Part shown: positions 47,074 to 54,748 of the stretch, piece by piece
Layout: every line of letters begins with the position of its first letter
Position numbering within the stretch: the first letter of the stretch is position 1
Virus record (IMG/VR): IMGVR_UViG_3300019487_000003
Span: 64,001-128,000 of that record
DNA length: 64,000 bases
Source of the DNA: a virus
Direction: 5' to 3' (one strand)
The notes under the pieces: generated by a model
What the model was told of the DNA's origin: nothing
Seen by the model: only the letters and a program-made list of their open reading frames with translations
Database searches by the model: none
Translations under genes and position numbers: made by a program

Positions 47074-47210
47074 ATTGAGTGGTGTGGATGGAGATTCTGG
47101 GCCATGGCCAGAAGGAACTAGGAAATTGATTGCGGAATGATCACCGCCGCTTCCTAGCTAACAGGGCTGATGTTAACCTCTCCTGACAAGTTCCATCCAC
47201 ACCATTGAGT
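47074..47210 (+). ncRNA. Rod-shaped structured RNA 2 (about 137 nt)
   Basis: GGTGTGGATGGA (47081-47092) pairs perfectly with TCCATCCACACC (47192-47203), extended outward by several more pairs. The interior has CTAGGAA/TTCCTAG enclosing GCGG/CCGC and a GGCCATGGCC element. Size and closing stem (GTGGATGG type) resemble RNA 1, suggesting a tandem pair. Confidence 0.65.
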
Positions 47211-47380
47211 CCAAGACTTTCTCAAAACCACCCATTTTCTTGTTCACGAAAACAGACGATTCCCATCAAATGTAACATTCTTGTATCATTTTGTAACAAT
47301 TTAAAATATCGAGTGTTTCTAAGCACTTAGCTGGAAAGAAAGTTCTCAAGTGGATTGGGAATTCAGACGATATTATATGT

Positions 47381-47635
47381 ATGACGATGAAAAGCAACAA
47401 AAACGCAACAATTCTTAAGACGCCCTATCATATCATTTTGTTTTCATATCAGACGCCAGTGGTCATTGTTGATCATATGCGGTCAACAGTCTATAAGACT
47501 AGTAAAAAGTGGTCGTCCACCACTTCTAAGCATATCAATGAATTCATTCGCCGCGGTGGCTGGAATAACGTTGTCGAGGTCGAGCAGGAATTCATTTATT
47601 CACAAGTTCCTAATACCTCAGTGGAGCGCCTGTAA
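47381..47635 (+). CDS. Hypothetical protein
   Basis: 84 residues. A basic start is followed by PYHIILFSYQTPVVIVDH and INEFIRRGGWNNVVEV. A TATTAT box lies 4 nt before the ATG; no good -35 box is seen. First gene of the plus-strand early-type region. Function unknown. Confidence 0.55.
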   Translation: MTMKSNKNATILKTPYHIILFSYQTPVVIVDHMRSTVYKTSKKWSSTTSKHINEFIRRGGWNNVVEVEQEFIYSQVPNTSVERL

Positions 47636-47636
47636 T

Positions 47637-47852
47637 ATGTTGACTTGGGAACAGGCCTTCGCTGAATTGAATGAGCACCAAAATGGGTATCCTAAATTGA
47701 TGACACCCGTCCGATACATTACTCGGCACCTACACAATGTTCCTAGTGATTGTAGCATTATCCGGGTTAGTGTTAGCCCTTTTGGATTTAATGAATTCGT
47801 TTATGTTCATAACAGCACGATTAAGGCCGTTCAGGAGGGAACTGTAAAGTGA
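47637..47852 (+). CDS. Hypothetical protein
   Basis: 71 residues from the ATG at 47637, 1 nt after the previous stop. MLTWEQAFAELNEHQNGYPKL at the N-terminus. Function unknown. Confidence 0.55.
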   Translation: MLTWEQAFAELNEHQNGYPKLMTPVRYITRHLHNVPSDCSIIRVSVSPFGFNEFVYVHNSTIKAVQEGTVK

Positions 47853-47874
47853 ATCTAACTTTTGAAAACTGCCT

Positions 47875-48147
47875 TTGGTTGGAAACTCTTTTGTTGGTTG
47901 CTTTAATGTTGGTGCTCCAATAGTGGAAATTAAGAACGTTCTGGAGTTGGATTTAGGAACAATTTATGGTGATGTTGAACCATACACGGCCGAAGGATTC
48001 TCGAAATTTCAGGCCTGGCTTGACGCTAATAATGCTCTTTATGTTTCTTATGATTCCCGCTGGAAGCATAGTGCTGCTATTGGTGATGCGCTTGAAAAAG
48101 CAAAGGCATTTGGCAAGTCGTTAATCGTTTTTGAATACATGAGTTAA
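47875..48147 (+). CDS. Hypothetical protein with uncertain or frameshifted start
   Basis: 90 residues if a TTG at 47875 is used; no ATG lies near. A better start, GTG at 47849 behind AGGAGG, is in another frame and would need a one-base shift within about 25 nt. The body has VEIKNVLELDLGTIYGDVEPYTAEGF. A 5' indel is likely. Function unknown. Confidence 0.5.
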   Translation: MVGNSFVGCFNVGAPIVEIKNVLELDLGTIYGDVEPYTAEGFSKFQAWLDANNALYVSYDSRWKHSAAIGDALEKAKAFGKSLIVFEYMS

Positions 48148-48148
48148 T

Positions 48149-48403
48149 ATGCGAAAAACAATTGAAATTGAAACCTTGAAAAAATACGTCAACCGAGAAT
48201 TGCGCGGATGTAATTCTGTTGACTATCGCCTGCGCCTCTGCGCCTTGATTGAAACCATGTTGCATAGTGTCCATTCCTATAAGGGTTTTGCCTATCTGAA
48301 TGGTACCCAAGTTCCTGATGGTTGTGAACCTGGGATCGTTTGGGATCATGAGGCGCGTCAAGCATTGGCCTATCCTGATGAAACCCGGAGAGCATACCTG
48401 TGA
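48149..48403 (+). CDS. Hypothetical protein
   Basis: 84 residues, charged helical start (IEIETLKKYVNRELRG). It follows the previous stop by 1 nt. Function unknown. Confidence 0.55.
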   Translation: MRKTIEIETLKKYVNRELRGCNSVDYRLRLCALIETMLHSVHSYKGFAYLNGTQVPDGCEPGIVWDHEARQALAYPDETRRAYL

Positions 48404-48645
48404 ACAAAAAGCGAAAATACAGCCACTATCTTGTTGAGGTAACATACAAGAATAGTTCCCACGTGGCTGCGACCTCGGCCATTACCTATAGAAGTGCATT
48501 ATCAGCATTTGAATTCTTTTCTTTTGATATGCATGAGAACATTAAAGATGTCTCCATTTATTTGTATATCGACAAGAATCCTAAACATCGTGTTTTTATG
48601 AAAGGTATAACCAGTGAAGGCTCACGAATTTCTTCCGTTAGTTGA
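48400..48645 (+). CDS. Hypothetical protein
   Basis: 81 residues from a GTG overlapping the previous stop. The basic N-terminus KKRKYSHYLVEVTYKN leads into a small beta domain. Function unknown. Confidence 0.5.
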   Translation: MNKKRKYSHYLVEVTYKNSSHVAATSAITYRSALSAFEFFSFDMHENIKDVSIYLYIDKNPKHRVFMKGITSEGSRISSVS

Positions 48646-48829
48646 GACGTATAAGGGCCACAAGGTCCGTGTTTTTACCCATGAGTGTAGGTTGTGCACC
48701 ACAGGCTTTAAGTATAAGGGCCTGATAACAGGGGCCTTTATGGTCGAAACAAAATATTATGCCAGTCCAATCAAGGTGTTAGAGCAAGCCCATGAAATCA
48801 TTGACAATTATCTTAAAAGAAATGTTTGA
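48614..48829 (+). CDS. Hypothetical protein
   Basis: 71 residues from a GTG overlapping the previous gene by 32 nt. FTHECRLCTTGFKYKG could bind metal. Function unknown. Confidence 0.5.
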   Translation: MKAHEFLPLVETYKGHKVRVFTHECRLCTTGFKYKGLITGAFMVETKYYASPIKVLEQAHEIIDNYLKRNV

Positions 48830-48854
48830 CGATTTCCACAATATATGAGATAAT
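48826..48854 (+). promoter_or_regulatory. Leaderless-type promoter
   Basis: TTGACG, 17-nt spacer, GATAAT at 48849-48854, then TTATAC and the ATG at 48861. Confidence 0.75.
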
Positions 48855-48860
48855 TTATAC

Positions 48861-49088
48861 ATGATGAATCAAGTTCAAGCAAAAACAGAATTTTTGAAGC
48901 GCCTTCGCAATTTGTTAGCAGATTTCGGTGCGTCGATTCAAGCTGAGGATCATTGGCAAGGCTATGCTGAATGTGGATCAGATATTCGGATGACAGTCAC
49001 CATTCCGGCCGTCTATGATGAATCGGGTGATTGTATTCAAGAATATACAGAAATCAACCTCAGCACTTTTATTGATTATAAGGATTAA
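48861..49088 (+). CDS. Hypothetical protein
   Basis: 75 residues: a helical start, then an acidic beta segment (GSDIRMTVTIPAVYDESG). It is read from a leaderless-type promoter. Function unknown. Confidence 0.6.
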   Translation: MMNQVQAKTEFLKRLRNLLADFGASIQAEDHWQGYAECGSDIRMTVTIPAVYDESGDCIQEYTEINLSTFIDYKD

Positions 49089-49089
49089 T

Positions 49090-49419
49090 ATGTTTACACG
49101 TAAAGACTACTTGGCTGCCGATCGTGGTACAGGTGCACACCGCAAGTATTATGCCCAGTTGGTAACTCCTGGCCTGTTGCGTCTGGTAGAAAGCGCCTTT
49201 ACCATTAAGCGCCTCAAGGAAGCCTATGCAAAGGATGAGCATTTTAATAGTATCCCATTAATTCAATGGGACAACTTGTCGAGCATAATCTCCATGAATG
49301 TTAGTTCCTCGAAGATTAAGGAGCTAGGCGACTATTGGACCCTTTCTGGTCTGGTTTGCGTGGCCAAAGAGGCAGCCTTACAACTAGTTGAAATTGCTAC
49401 AGAAAAAGAAAATAGCTAA
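49090..49419 (+). CDS. Hypothetical protein
   Basis: 109 residues from the ATG at 49090. DRGTGAHRKYYAQLVTPGLLRLVESAF, then a helical C-terminus. The T-G-A-H-R-K-Y-Y block is seen in other phage early proteins. Function unknown. Confidence 0.55.
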   Translation: MFTRKDYLAADRGTGAHRKYYAQLVTPGLLRLVESAFTIKRLKEAYAKDEHFNSIPLIQWDNLSSIISMNVSSSKIKELGDYWTLSGLVCVAKEAALQLVEIATEKENS

Positions 49420-49458
49420 ACCCTCGAAAACACTAGCAATAAAAGTGTGGATTATCCA

Positions 49459-49487
49459 TTGACCTAGGCCTGTGGCCATGAGATAAT
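49459..49487 (+). promoter_or_regulatory. Leaderless-type promoter
   Basis: TTGACC, 17-nt spacer, GATAAT at 49482-49487, then GGATAC and the ATG at 49494. Confidence 0.75.
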
Positions 49488-49493
49488 GGATAC

Positions 49494-49676
49494 ATGATGA
49501 ACGAACAAACAAAGCTAAGTTTAGCAAACGACGAAAACGAATACCAGGCATTTTTGATTGCCACTGGTAACACTATTAAGCAGGTAAATCAAACTGCTTT
49601 AGTGATTAAGAACCTTGGTGAAACCAACCAACAGAAGACCGAGGAAAAGGGTCTTTTCATGATCGAGATTTTTTAA
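49494..49676 (+). CDS. Hypothetical protein
   Basis: 60 residues, starting MMNEQ like the gene at 59929. Charged and probably helical. Read from a leaderless-type promoter. Function unknown. Confidence 0.55.
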   Translation: MMNEQTKLSLANDENEYQAFLIATGNTIKQVNQTALVIKNLGETNQQKTEEKGLFMIEIF

Positions 49677-49677
49677 T

Positions 49678-49866
49678 ATGTCTAGTTTTGAAACTATCAC
49701 AGTGACTCCCGAGTTATTGAGAAAACGATATAACCTGGTAGTGACTGACCAGCTCGCTAAAGTCAAATTGGCAGAAGAGGTTGGTCGAAAGTTGGAGATT
49801 GTGGTTGAGTATACTCCATTTGGCCGAGTTTTGCATAACGTGAGGGTAGCTAATGTTCGATCCTGA
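49678..49866 (+). CDS. Hypothetical protein
   Basis: 62 residues, beta-rich (ETITVTPELLRKRYNLVV). It follows the previous stop by 1 nt and overlaps the next gene by 14 nt. Function unknown. Confidence 0.5.
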   Translation: MSSFETITVTPELLRKRYNLVVTDQLAKVKLAEEVGRKLEIVVEYTPFGRVLHNVRVANVRS

Positions 49867-50083
49867 ATACCTGCTTTATATTGATAGTGTGAGAGAAGAA
49901 GGCCGACAAGGCTATGCGAAAGGATTCCCAAATCCCTATCCGTTCAATTCCTCTGAATACACGGCCTGGGAATCCGGCTACTATGACGCATTGCACCAGC
50001 AGGAAGGTGATGTATGCGGATACCATGATGACTATGAACCATATGAACCGAGTCCCTACAATGGAGACGATTTAGATGAATAA
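49853..50083 (+). CDS. RMF-like small acidic protein
   Basis: 76 residues. EEGRQGYAKGFPNPYPFNSSEYTAWESGYYDAL resembles the ribosome modulation factor pattern (G-x-x-A-x-x-x-G ... N-P-Y ... W-x-x-G). RMF dimerises idle ribosomes. The acidic tail is unusual. Similarity is by eye. Confidence 0.5.
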   Translation: MFDPEYLLYIDSVREEGRQGYAKGFPNPYPFNSSEYTAWESGYYDALHQQEGDVCGYHDDYEPYEPSPYNGDDLDE

Positions 50084-50330
50084 GGAGAAATTGCTTGAAA
50101 GTGTTGAAAGGATTTTTCATGATCAGTGGCTTCCTATTAAGAACACTAGTGGTATTATTAACGTTGTTTATGACCTGCTTATGTCAAGCGGCCTATCAGG
50201 AGATGAAATCTCGGCTATTGAGTATAAGGCCGCAAAACGTGCTGTTGCTAGTCTTGAGGAATTTAATTTAGATGCAAGCCATGTTAAATGGGCACTATCA
50301 AACCTTCAGGTGTTCAAAAAATATGAATAG
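50076..50330 (+). CDS. Hypothetical helical protein
   Basis: 84 residues, all-helical pattern. ATG overlaps the previous stop by 8 nt, with GGAG-like sequence upstream. Function unknown. Confidence 0.5.
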   Translation: MNKEKLLESVERIFHDQWLPIKNTSGIINVVYDLLMSSGLSGDEISAIEYKAAKRAVASLEEFNLDASHVKWALSNLQVFKKYE

Positions 50331-50565
50331 TATATACCCATATGATACATTGCTCACCGAATTCAAGCACCTGGTCCATATGCATGACCTGACCTATGTT
50401 TTCTCGGATGACCATTCCGCCTTCCAGCGAGGCAATAGATCGCTGTCCCATATAGTGGCCTTTGCAAAGGAACACCTTGAATGGAAGGACGCCGTCACCA
50501 TCTGGAACGATAATGTTGACAAGAAGCTAAGAGAAGGTTTCCGCAACCAATTCTATTGGGAATAA
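50323..50565 (+). CDS. Hypothetical protein
   Basis: 80 residues from the ATG at 50323, overlapping the previous stop. It is His- and Trp-containing (HMHDLTYVFSDDHSAF). Function unknown. Confidence 0.5.
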   Translation: MNSIYPYDTLLTEFKHLVHMHDLTYVFSDDHSAFQRGNRSLSHIVAFAKEHLEWKDAVTIWNDNVDKKLREGFRNQFYWE

Positions 50566-50566
50566 C

Positions 50567-50752
50567 ATGAAAGAAGTTTACATAGTATTGGCCCAACATA
50601 TAGACGATTCACCACATCGTTTAACCTATTCAATCTCAGATGTATACACATCCAAAGAATTGGCCTATGATAAGCAACAACAGTATTGCCTATATTATAG
50701 AGACTATGATTATATTCAAGTGGTTATCGTGACAAGGGCCCTATGGGAATAA
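50567..50752 (+). CDS. Hypothetical protein
   Basis: 61 residues, with many Tyr residues. It starts 1 nt after the previous stop and overlaps the next gene by 10 nt. Function unknown. Confidence 0.5.
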   Translation: MKEVYIVLAQHIDDSPHRLTYSISDVYTSKELAYDKQQQYCLYYRDYDYIQVVIVTRALWE

Positions 50753-50922
50753 AGCTAAAACATGGAATGAAGGGATCCAATGGTGGCCGTGCTAGGTGTG
50801 AAAAGACCGCAGAGCTAAAGAACAAATCTAAGGGCCTCCGTCGCCTGGCGGATAGGGCCGAAATTCAGGAAAATTTAAAAGAACTGGGATCCGATAGGCC
50901 GGCCAAACCGGCCAAAAAGTGA
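50743..50922 (+). CDS. Small basic protein
   Basis: 59 residues, rich in Lys and Arg (HGMKGSNGGRARCEK ... PAKPAKK). Probably nucleic-acid binding. Overlaps the upstream gene. Function unknown. Confidence 0.5.
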   Translation: MGIKLKHGMKGSNGGRARCEKTAELKNKSKGLRRLADRAEIQENLKELGSDRPAKPAKK

Positions 50923-51063
50923 GAATTGATCAAAAACTGGAACTTAATATGAAAGTTTTAGGGCTTATTAAGCGGGATGTGTGACAGACAGACAGATTTG
51001 AAAAGTTTTTCCAAAATTTTTTCGGAGAAAAATTAGATAGTCTATTAGAGTTTTTCCATAGAC

Positions 51064-51092
51064 TTGCTATTTCCAGTTAGATGTGAGATAAT
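51064..51092 (+). promoter_or_regulatory. Leaderless-type promoter
   Basis: TTGCTA, 17-nt spacer, GATAAT at 51087-51092, then GAATAT and the ATG at 51099. Confidence 0.7.
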
Positions 51093-51098
51093 GAATAT

Positions 51099-51788
51099 AT
51101 GCTATTAGATAACACAGTAATAGAAAAGCCTAAACGTCGAGTAATAATCCAGTCAACCTATCTTGACACTCTAAAAGAAAAGGCCTCCCTGATTCACGAC
51201 ATTGCTTTAAGAATCTCGGCCCTTGCTGAGAGCGATCATGTTAATTCTGGCTTCAAAGACGGCCTGCTTTCACTTCGGCCTCTGATATTTCAGAACCTTC
51301 TTAAGTTATACTACTCTGAAGACTTTCAAGAGCTACGATTTATCACCGGCGTTCAAGAGAAGGCCCGCTTTGAACTGAAAGGTAAACGAATCGGTCTTGC
51401 TATCACTAATAACGATATGTTTTCGTCTAATACTCAATTTGTGCTCAAGAGCAACACTGCACAATCTGTCATGCCCGCAGTGAAGGACTTTTGTGACGAG
51501 ATGTGGTTGATTCAACTACAAAAACGCACGACAGAGAGTGGAATCACGTTCGCTTCCATTAACTATGAAGGCCTCTCTTATATGTGCGAGTATGATCAGA
51601 GACTCAAGAATATCATTCTGAAGGGGAATCGAATCTATCAGAATCGCAAAAACAGCAATGTTACGTTTCTTAAAGAGTTTCGATATGTTTTGTTGCCTGA
51701 AACGAATAGCAAGAATCAAACGATAGACGACGTGATTTATGAATGTATCGAAAAGCTGGTTCTTTCAGTTGGAGAGTTTAATAGATGA
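51099..51788 (+). CDS. Hypothetical protein
   Basis: 229 residues, the largest early-type protein between 47 and 57 kb. It has a helical first third, a beta-rich middle (K-G-K-R-I-G-L-A-I-T) and a helical end. No family recognised. Read from a leaderless-type promoter. Confidence 0.65.
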   Translation: MLLDNTVIEKPKRRVIIQSTYLDTLKEKASLIHDIALRISALAESDHVNSGFKDGLLSLRPLIFQNLLKLYYSEDFQELRFITGVQEKARFELKGKRIGLAITNNDMFSSNTQFVLKSNTAQSVMPAVKDFCDEMWLIQLQKRTTESGITFASINYEGLSYMCEYDQRLKNIILKGNRIYQNRKNSNVTFLKEFRYVLLPETNSKNQTIDDVIYECIEKLVLSVGEFNR

Positions 51789-51928
51789 TTGCTCTATATT
51801 GTGTTTGTTTGATTGCTCTTTTCGTATTGATATTACCAGAAAGAAAAGGTTATACTCCTAGGCCATCAAAATTGATGCGGCCTCCGAAGGGAGGAACTGG
51901 TGCAACAAAGATTGTGAGGAATGTATGA
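51785..51928 (+). CDS. 47-residue membrane peptide
   Basis: One N-terminal helix (IALYCVCLIALFVLIL) and a basic Pro/Gly tail. ATGA overlap with both neighbours. Function unknown. Confidence 0.5.
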   Translation: MIALYCVCLIALFVLILPERKGYTPRPSKLMRPPKGGTGATKIVRNV

Positions 51929-52143
51929 AAGCGCAAGATATATCGATTAAAATAAAGGCGCTCGAAAATCAGTTGTCGGCACTAATCATTCTTCGGGATG
52001 ACTCCGAAAAAGCATATCAAGAATTGGCAGCATTTAGTTCAAGATTGCTAGAGGAAACGAAAAGACGGTATAGTGAATTGGAGCGAAGGAAAAAGTGTGT
52101 GGAACGAATTCGGGAAGAGCTGTTGGACGCATTAAAAGAATAG
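51925..52143 (+). CDS. Coiled-coil protein
   Basis: 72 residues, heptad-rich from end to end (IKALENQLSALIIL ... ELERRKKCVERIREEL). ATGA overlap with the membrane peptide gene. Function unknown. Confidence 0.55.
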   Translation: MKAQDISIKIKALENQLSALIILRDDSEKAYQELAAFSSRLLEETKRRYSELERRKKCVERIREELLDALKE

Positions 52144-52144
52144 A

Positions 52145-52173
52145 TTGACAAATAGATTGGAACTTGATATAAT
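52145..52173 (+). promoter_or_regulatory. Promoter of the 52.2 kb operon
   Basis: TTGACA at 52145-52150, 17-nt spacer, TATAAT at 52168-52173. A leader of about 20 nt precedes the ATG at 52200. Confidence 0.8.
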
Positions 52174-52199
52174 ATTGGAAATTGTGAGTGGGTTGTGTA

Positions 52200-52427
52200 A
52201 TGTCAAAGTTTGACTATTCAAAAATGAAGCAAGAACAAGATTTAGAATATCAGGGACATAGTATTCAAATCTTTAGTTTTGACCCTACTAACAAATATGT
52301 TAGCGGGGGAAAGACTATGTATCTCTTTACTATCGATAAGGATAGAGAAGGAGATTATGCTTATGTAAATTTTGATATTGCTTTGCAGGATGCAAAGGAT
52401 CTCATTGATCATGAACGTGGACTATGA
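52200..52427 (+). CDS. Hypothetical protein
   Basis: 75 residues from the ATG at 52200; a GTG-rich upstream reading is rejected. DYAYVNFDIALQDAKDLIDHE at the end. Overlaps the next gene by 4 nt. Confidence 0.55.
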   Translation: MSKFDYSKMKQEQDLEYQGHSIQIFSFDPTNKYVSGGKTMYLFTIDKDREGDYAYVNFDIALQDAKDLIDHERGL

Positions 52428-52612
52428 AATTTAGTTTCTTAGATAAGATTTTTGATAAACTTTTTGCTTTAGCAGCAAAGGATTGTAATTGTCGAAAGTC
52501 TCAACATGGTGAAGCTGTTTTTTGTAAGAAGTCAAAACAAGTTCGCTGGCTTTGTAAGAAGTGCTTGAAATTGAGTCCTGTCCGCGAAAAGAGTGTTAAA
52601 GAGGTTTGGTAG
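52424..52612 (+). CDS. Cys-rich small basic protein
   Basis: 62 residues with CNCRKS, CKKS and CKKC, a possible zinc site. Function unknown. Confidence 0.5.
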   Translation: MKFSFLDKIFDKLFALAAKDCNCRKSQHGEAVFCKKSKQVRWLCKKCLKLSPVREKSVKEVW

Positions 52613-52615
52613 AAA

Positions 52616-52825
52616 ATGAAACCAGATAGTGTTAAGTTGGGATTTTATCAAGAGTCTGATTGTTGTTCTCACAATGATAATGGACATGAACTTTTTATAG
52701 AAACCCAGGATGGTGGGGGTGGTGCTTATGTCGTTATCAAAACCGATCGCTGGGCACTTGATTTAGAAGATATTGATAAGTTTGCTGAAACATTAAAGTC
52801 GGCTCTTGGGTTGATTGAAAAATGA
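52616..52825 (+). CDS. Hypothetical protein
   Basis: 69 residues, with CCSHNDNGHELFIETQDGGGGAYVVI then LDLEDIDKFAETLK. The end resembles the gene at 54265 (EASKIIIALKEL), so both may be small paralogs. Function unknown. Confidence 0.5.
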   Translation: MKPDSVKLGFYQESDCCSHNDNGHELFIETQDGGGGAYVVIKTDRWALDLEDIDKFAETLKSALGLIEK

Positions 52826-53082
52826 AAATCAAATATCTAATCTATGAAAAGAGTGTTCATGTAATGGTTGCCATGATCGGCGAATTTGAAGATCATGAAG
52901 AATCGGACGAACTAAGACGTGGTGTTATTCTTGAACCTAATCCTGATGGTGAAGATTTTGTAGAAAATTGGACATTCGATTTGAATGATCAAGACACAAT
53001 TTTAAACAGATTCTCACAAGATGGATTTATTGTTTATAATGTTCCAGTAGAGATACAAACTGTATTTGTAGATAGAAAATGA
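52822..53082 (+). CDS. Hypothetical acidic protein
   Basis: 86 residues, acidic, beta-rich. Overlaps both neighbours by 4 nt. Function unknown. Confidence 0.5.
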   Translation: MKIKYLIYEKSVHVMVAMIGEFEDHEESDELRRGVILEPNPDGEDFVENWTFDLNDQDTILNRFSQDGFIVYNVPVEIQTVFVDRK

Positions 53083-53315
53083 AAAAGGATATAAAAGATG
53101 TAATTGCGAAGGCTTTAAAAAGCTATCGTCAACAGATAGTTTATAAACAGGATTCTGTAAGAGCATCTACACAAGAGCAAATAAAAGCATTTCATAATTC
53201 ATCATCAAAAGATAGTTTGCTTCTCTCTTTGAAGGATGAAGTTCTTTTGATTGACGAAGCATTGAAGTTTGTCGAATATAAACCCGTAGACATAAACAAG
53301 ATTACTTGGGATTAA
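53079..53315 (+). CDS. Hypothetical helical protein
   Basis: 78 residues, helical, with a KSYRQQIVYKQDSVRAS core. Function unknown. Confidence 0.5.
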   Translation: MKKDIKDVIAKALKSYRQQIVYKQDSVRASTQEQIKAFHNSSSKDSLLLSLKDEVLLIDEALKFVEYKPVDINKITWD

Positions 53316-53343
53316 GTCTCCACCCCTTTGAACCCCACCACCT

Positions 53344-53562
53344 ATGAAATATCCTGAACACGGAAAATTAAGTGTTATTGCTTCAGACTCTCAACTATGC
53401 GGAGAGTTTCTTGATTGGTTGACTTGCGAGAAAAATATTAGTTTGAAAAATAATTCTATTCCTGATTTGCTATCAGAATTCTTTAACATAGATCAAGCTA
53501 AAATTGAGCAAGAAAAAGTTCTAATGCTTGCTCAAATTAGACAAGCTAATAAGCTCGAATAA
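53344..53562 (+). CDS. Hypothetical protein
   Basis: 72 residues, with two Cys residues and a helical end. No strong ribosome binding site. Function unknown. Confidence 0.5.
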   Translation: MKYPEHGKLSVIASDSQLCGEFLDWLTCEKNISLKNNSIPDLLSEFFNIDQAKIEQEKVLMLAQIRQANKLE

Positions 53563-53611
53563 AGAAATTTATAAGTCCTTGAAATCGTTAGATTTTTAGA
53601 CGAAGAAAAAT

Positions 53612-53641
53612 TTGACAAGTTTGCTCAATCCATGAGATAAT
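53612..53641 (+). promoter_or_regulatory. Leaderless-type promoter
   Basis: TTGACA, 18-nt spacer, GATAAT at 53636-53641, then GGATAC and the ATG at 53648. The CCATGAGATAATGGATA context recurs at 49475 and 59911. Confidence 0.75.
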
Positions 53642-53647
53642 GGATAC

Positions 53648-53923
53648 ATGATGAAAATTGATCAGAATGTAGCAAGTAGTTTTAAGGTCGGTGACAAGAT
53701 TAAAATCACTCACGACTTTGGGGATTATCGTGTTATCTGCGGGATGAAGTATAAGACGACTGACAAGGATCGTGTTAAAACGGATGTCGCAATCGTAAAA
53801 AAGATCGGTAATAAGTTAAATCGTCTTTATCTTGTGTCTGAATTCGGGTATGGTTATACCCTCGTATTAGGTGTAATGCATGAAGGTGTATCTACTAAAA
53901 TCGAATTGATTGAAAGGAAATAA
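53648..53923 (+). CDS. Hypothetical protein
   Basis: 91 residues, beta-rich (VGDKIKITHDFGDYRVICGMKYK), basic. Possibly an SH3- or KOW-like fold. Read from a leaderless-type promoter. Confidence 0.55.
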   Translation: MMKIDQNVASSFKVGDKIKITHDFGDYRVICGMKYKTTDKDRVKTDVAIVKKIGNKLNRLYLVSEFGYGYTLVLGVMHEGVSTKIELIERK

Positions 53924-53925
53924 TT

Positions 53926-54114
53926 ATGAAAATGTCACAAGTGTTTAAGATTTGGGATCCTTCAACAGGTAAATACTTCTATGAGATTCATTGGGGTATG
54001 ACCGGTGATAAACAATTCTCGACTGCCGAGGACTTGCTATCGTTTATGAGTAGCAAGAATATTACACATATGGAATTTTTTGTGGTTGATAAAGATGAAA
54101 GTAAAAGCCAATAA
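53926..54114 (+). CDS. Hypothetical protein
   Basis: 62 residues, mixed. The N-terminal FKIWDPSTGKYFY motif also opens the gene at 54265 (FKIWDDQLGTRIE). Function unknown. Confidence 0.5.
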   Translation: MKMSQVFKIWDPSTGKYFYEIHWGMTGDKQFSTAEDLLSFMSSKNITHMEFFVVDKDESKSQ

Positions 54115-54265
54115 AGATGTTGACGTATTAGTGGGTTCTAAGTATGTTCGTCTTAGAAAGAACCAGAGTTATAATGTTGTTAAAGTTCAACAGTATAAAA
54201 TAATGATTCAAGTCGGAAAGAACGTCTATTCCTGGGTCTTGAGAAAGGACTTTGACGTTGAATAA
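54095..54265 (+). CDS. Small basic beta protein
   Basis: 56 residues from the ATG at 54095, overlapping the previous gene by 20 nt. VGSKYVRLRKNQSYNVVKV looks like a small beta-barrel. Function unknown. Confidence 0.5.
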   Translation: MKVKANKDVDVLVGSKYVRLRKNQSYNVVKVQQYKIMIQVGKNVYSWVLRKDFDVE

Positions 54266-54474
54266 TGAATACTACATTGGAAAAATATTTTAAGATTTGG
54301 GACGATCAATTAGGAACTAGAATTGAACTAGGTCCTGATAGAGAGGGATTGGATCTAATAGAATTGCGACAATTTGATCACAATGGTGAAGAAATTGGTG
54401 TGGGAATTCTTTTGAATTCTCAAGAGGCATCAAAAATTATAATTGCATTAAAGGAATTGATTAAAGAAGATTAA
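54265..54474 (+). CDS. Hypothetical acidic protein
   Basis: 69 residues. It shares FKIWD with the 53926 gene and its helical end with the 52616 gene. The ATG overlaps the previous stop (TAATG). Function unknown. Confidence 0.5.
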   Translation: MNTTLEKYFKIWDDQLGTRIELGPDREGLDLIELRQFDHNGEEIGVGILLNSQEASKIIIALKELIKED

Positions 54475-54747
54475 ATGGAAACTGAGAGAGTTATTTTCCG
54501 TAAATTTAATGACGGTGATATTATTGCTCTGTTCCCTGACCTTGTTGGTGACATCAATAATCGTTATTGCTTGTCTTATCAGCATATGGGCCAACACGGT
54601 TCAGCGGCACCAGAATTGGTTTACGTCACCAAGCTGGCAACCGAAGACGAATACAGAGAATTGAAAGAAGAATTGGAACGCATCGGATATAAACTCAAGA
54701 TTGTTAAAAGATTTATTAACCCCTTGTATAAAACTGGGAGAAGGTAG
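54475..54747 (+). CDS. Hypothetical protein
   Basis: 90 residues. DIIALFPDLVGDINNRYCLSYQHMGQHGSA matches a small phage family often seen next to early genes (ALFP..., SYxHxGQHG). Function unknown. It ends 1 nt before the clamp-like gene. Confidence 0.6.
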   Translation: METERVIFRKFNDGDIIALFPDLVGDINNRYCLSYQHMGQHGSAAPELVYVTKLATEDEYRELKEELERIGYKLKIVKRFINPLYKTGRR

Positions 54748-54748
54748 T

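Noticed and set aside
48077-48445. 122-residue minus-strand ORF
   Set aside because: Antisense to tightly packed plus-strand genes and without a start signal.
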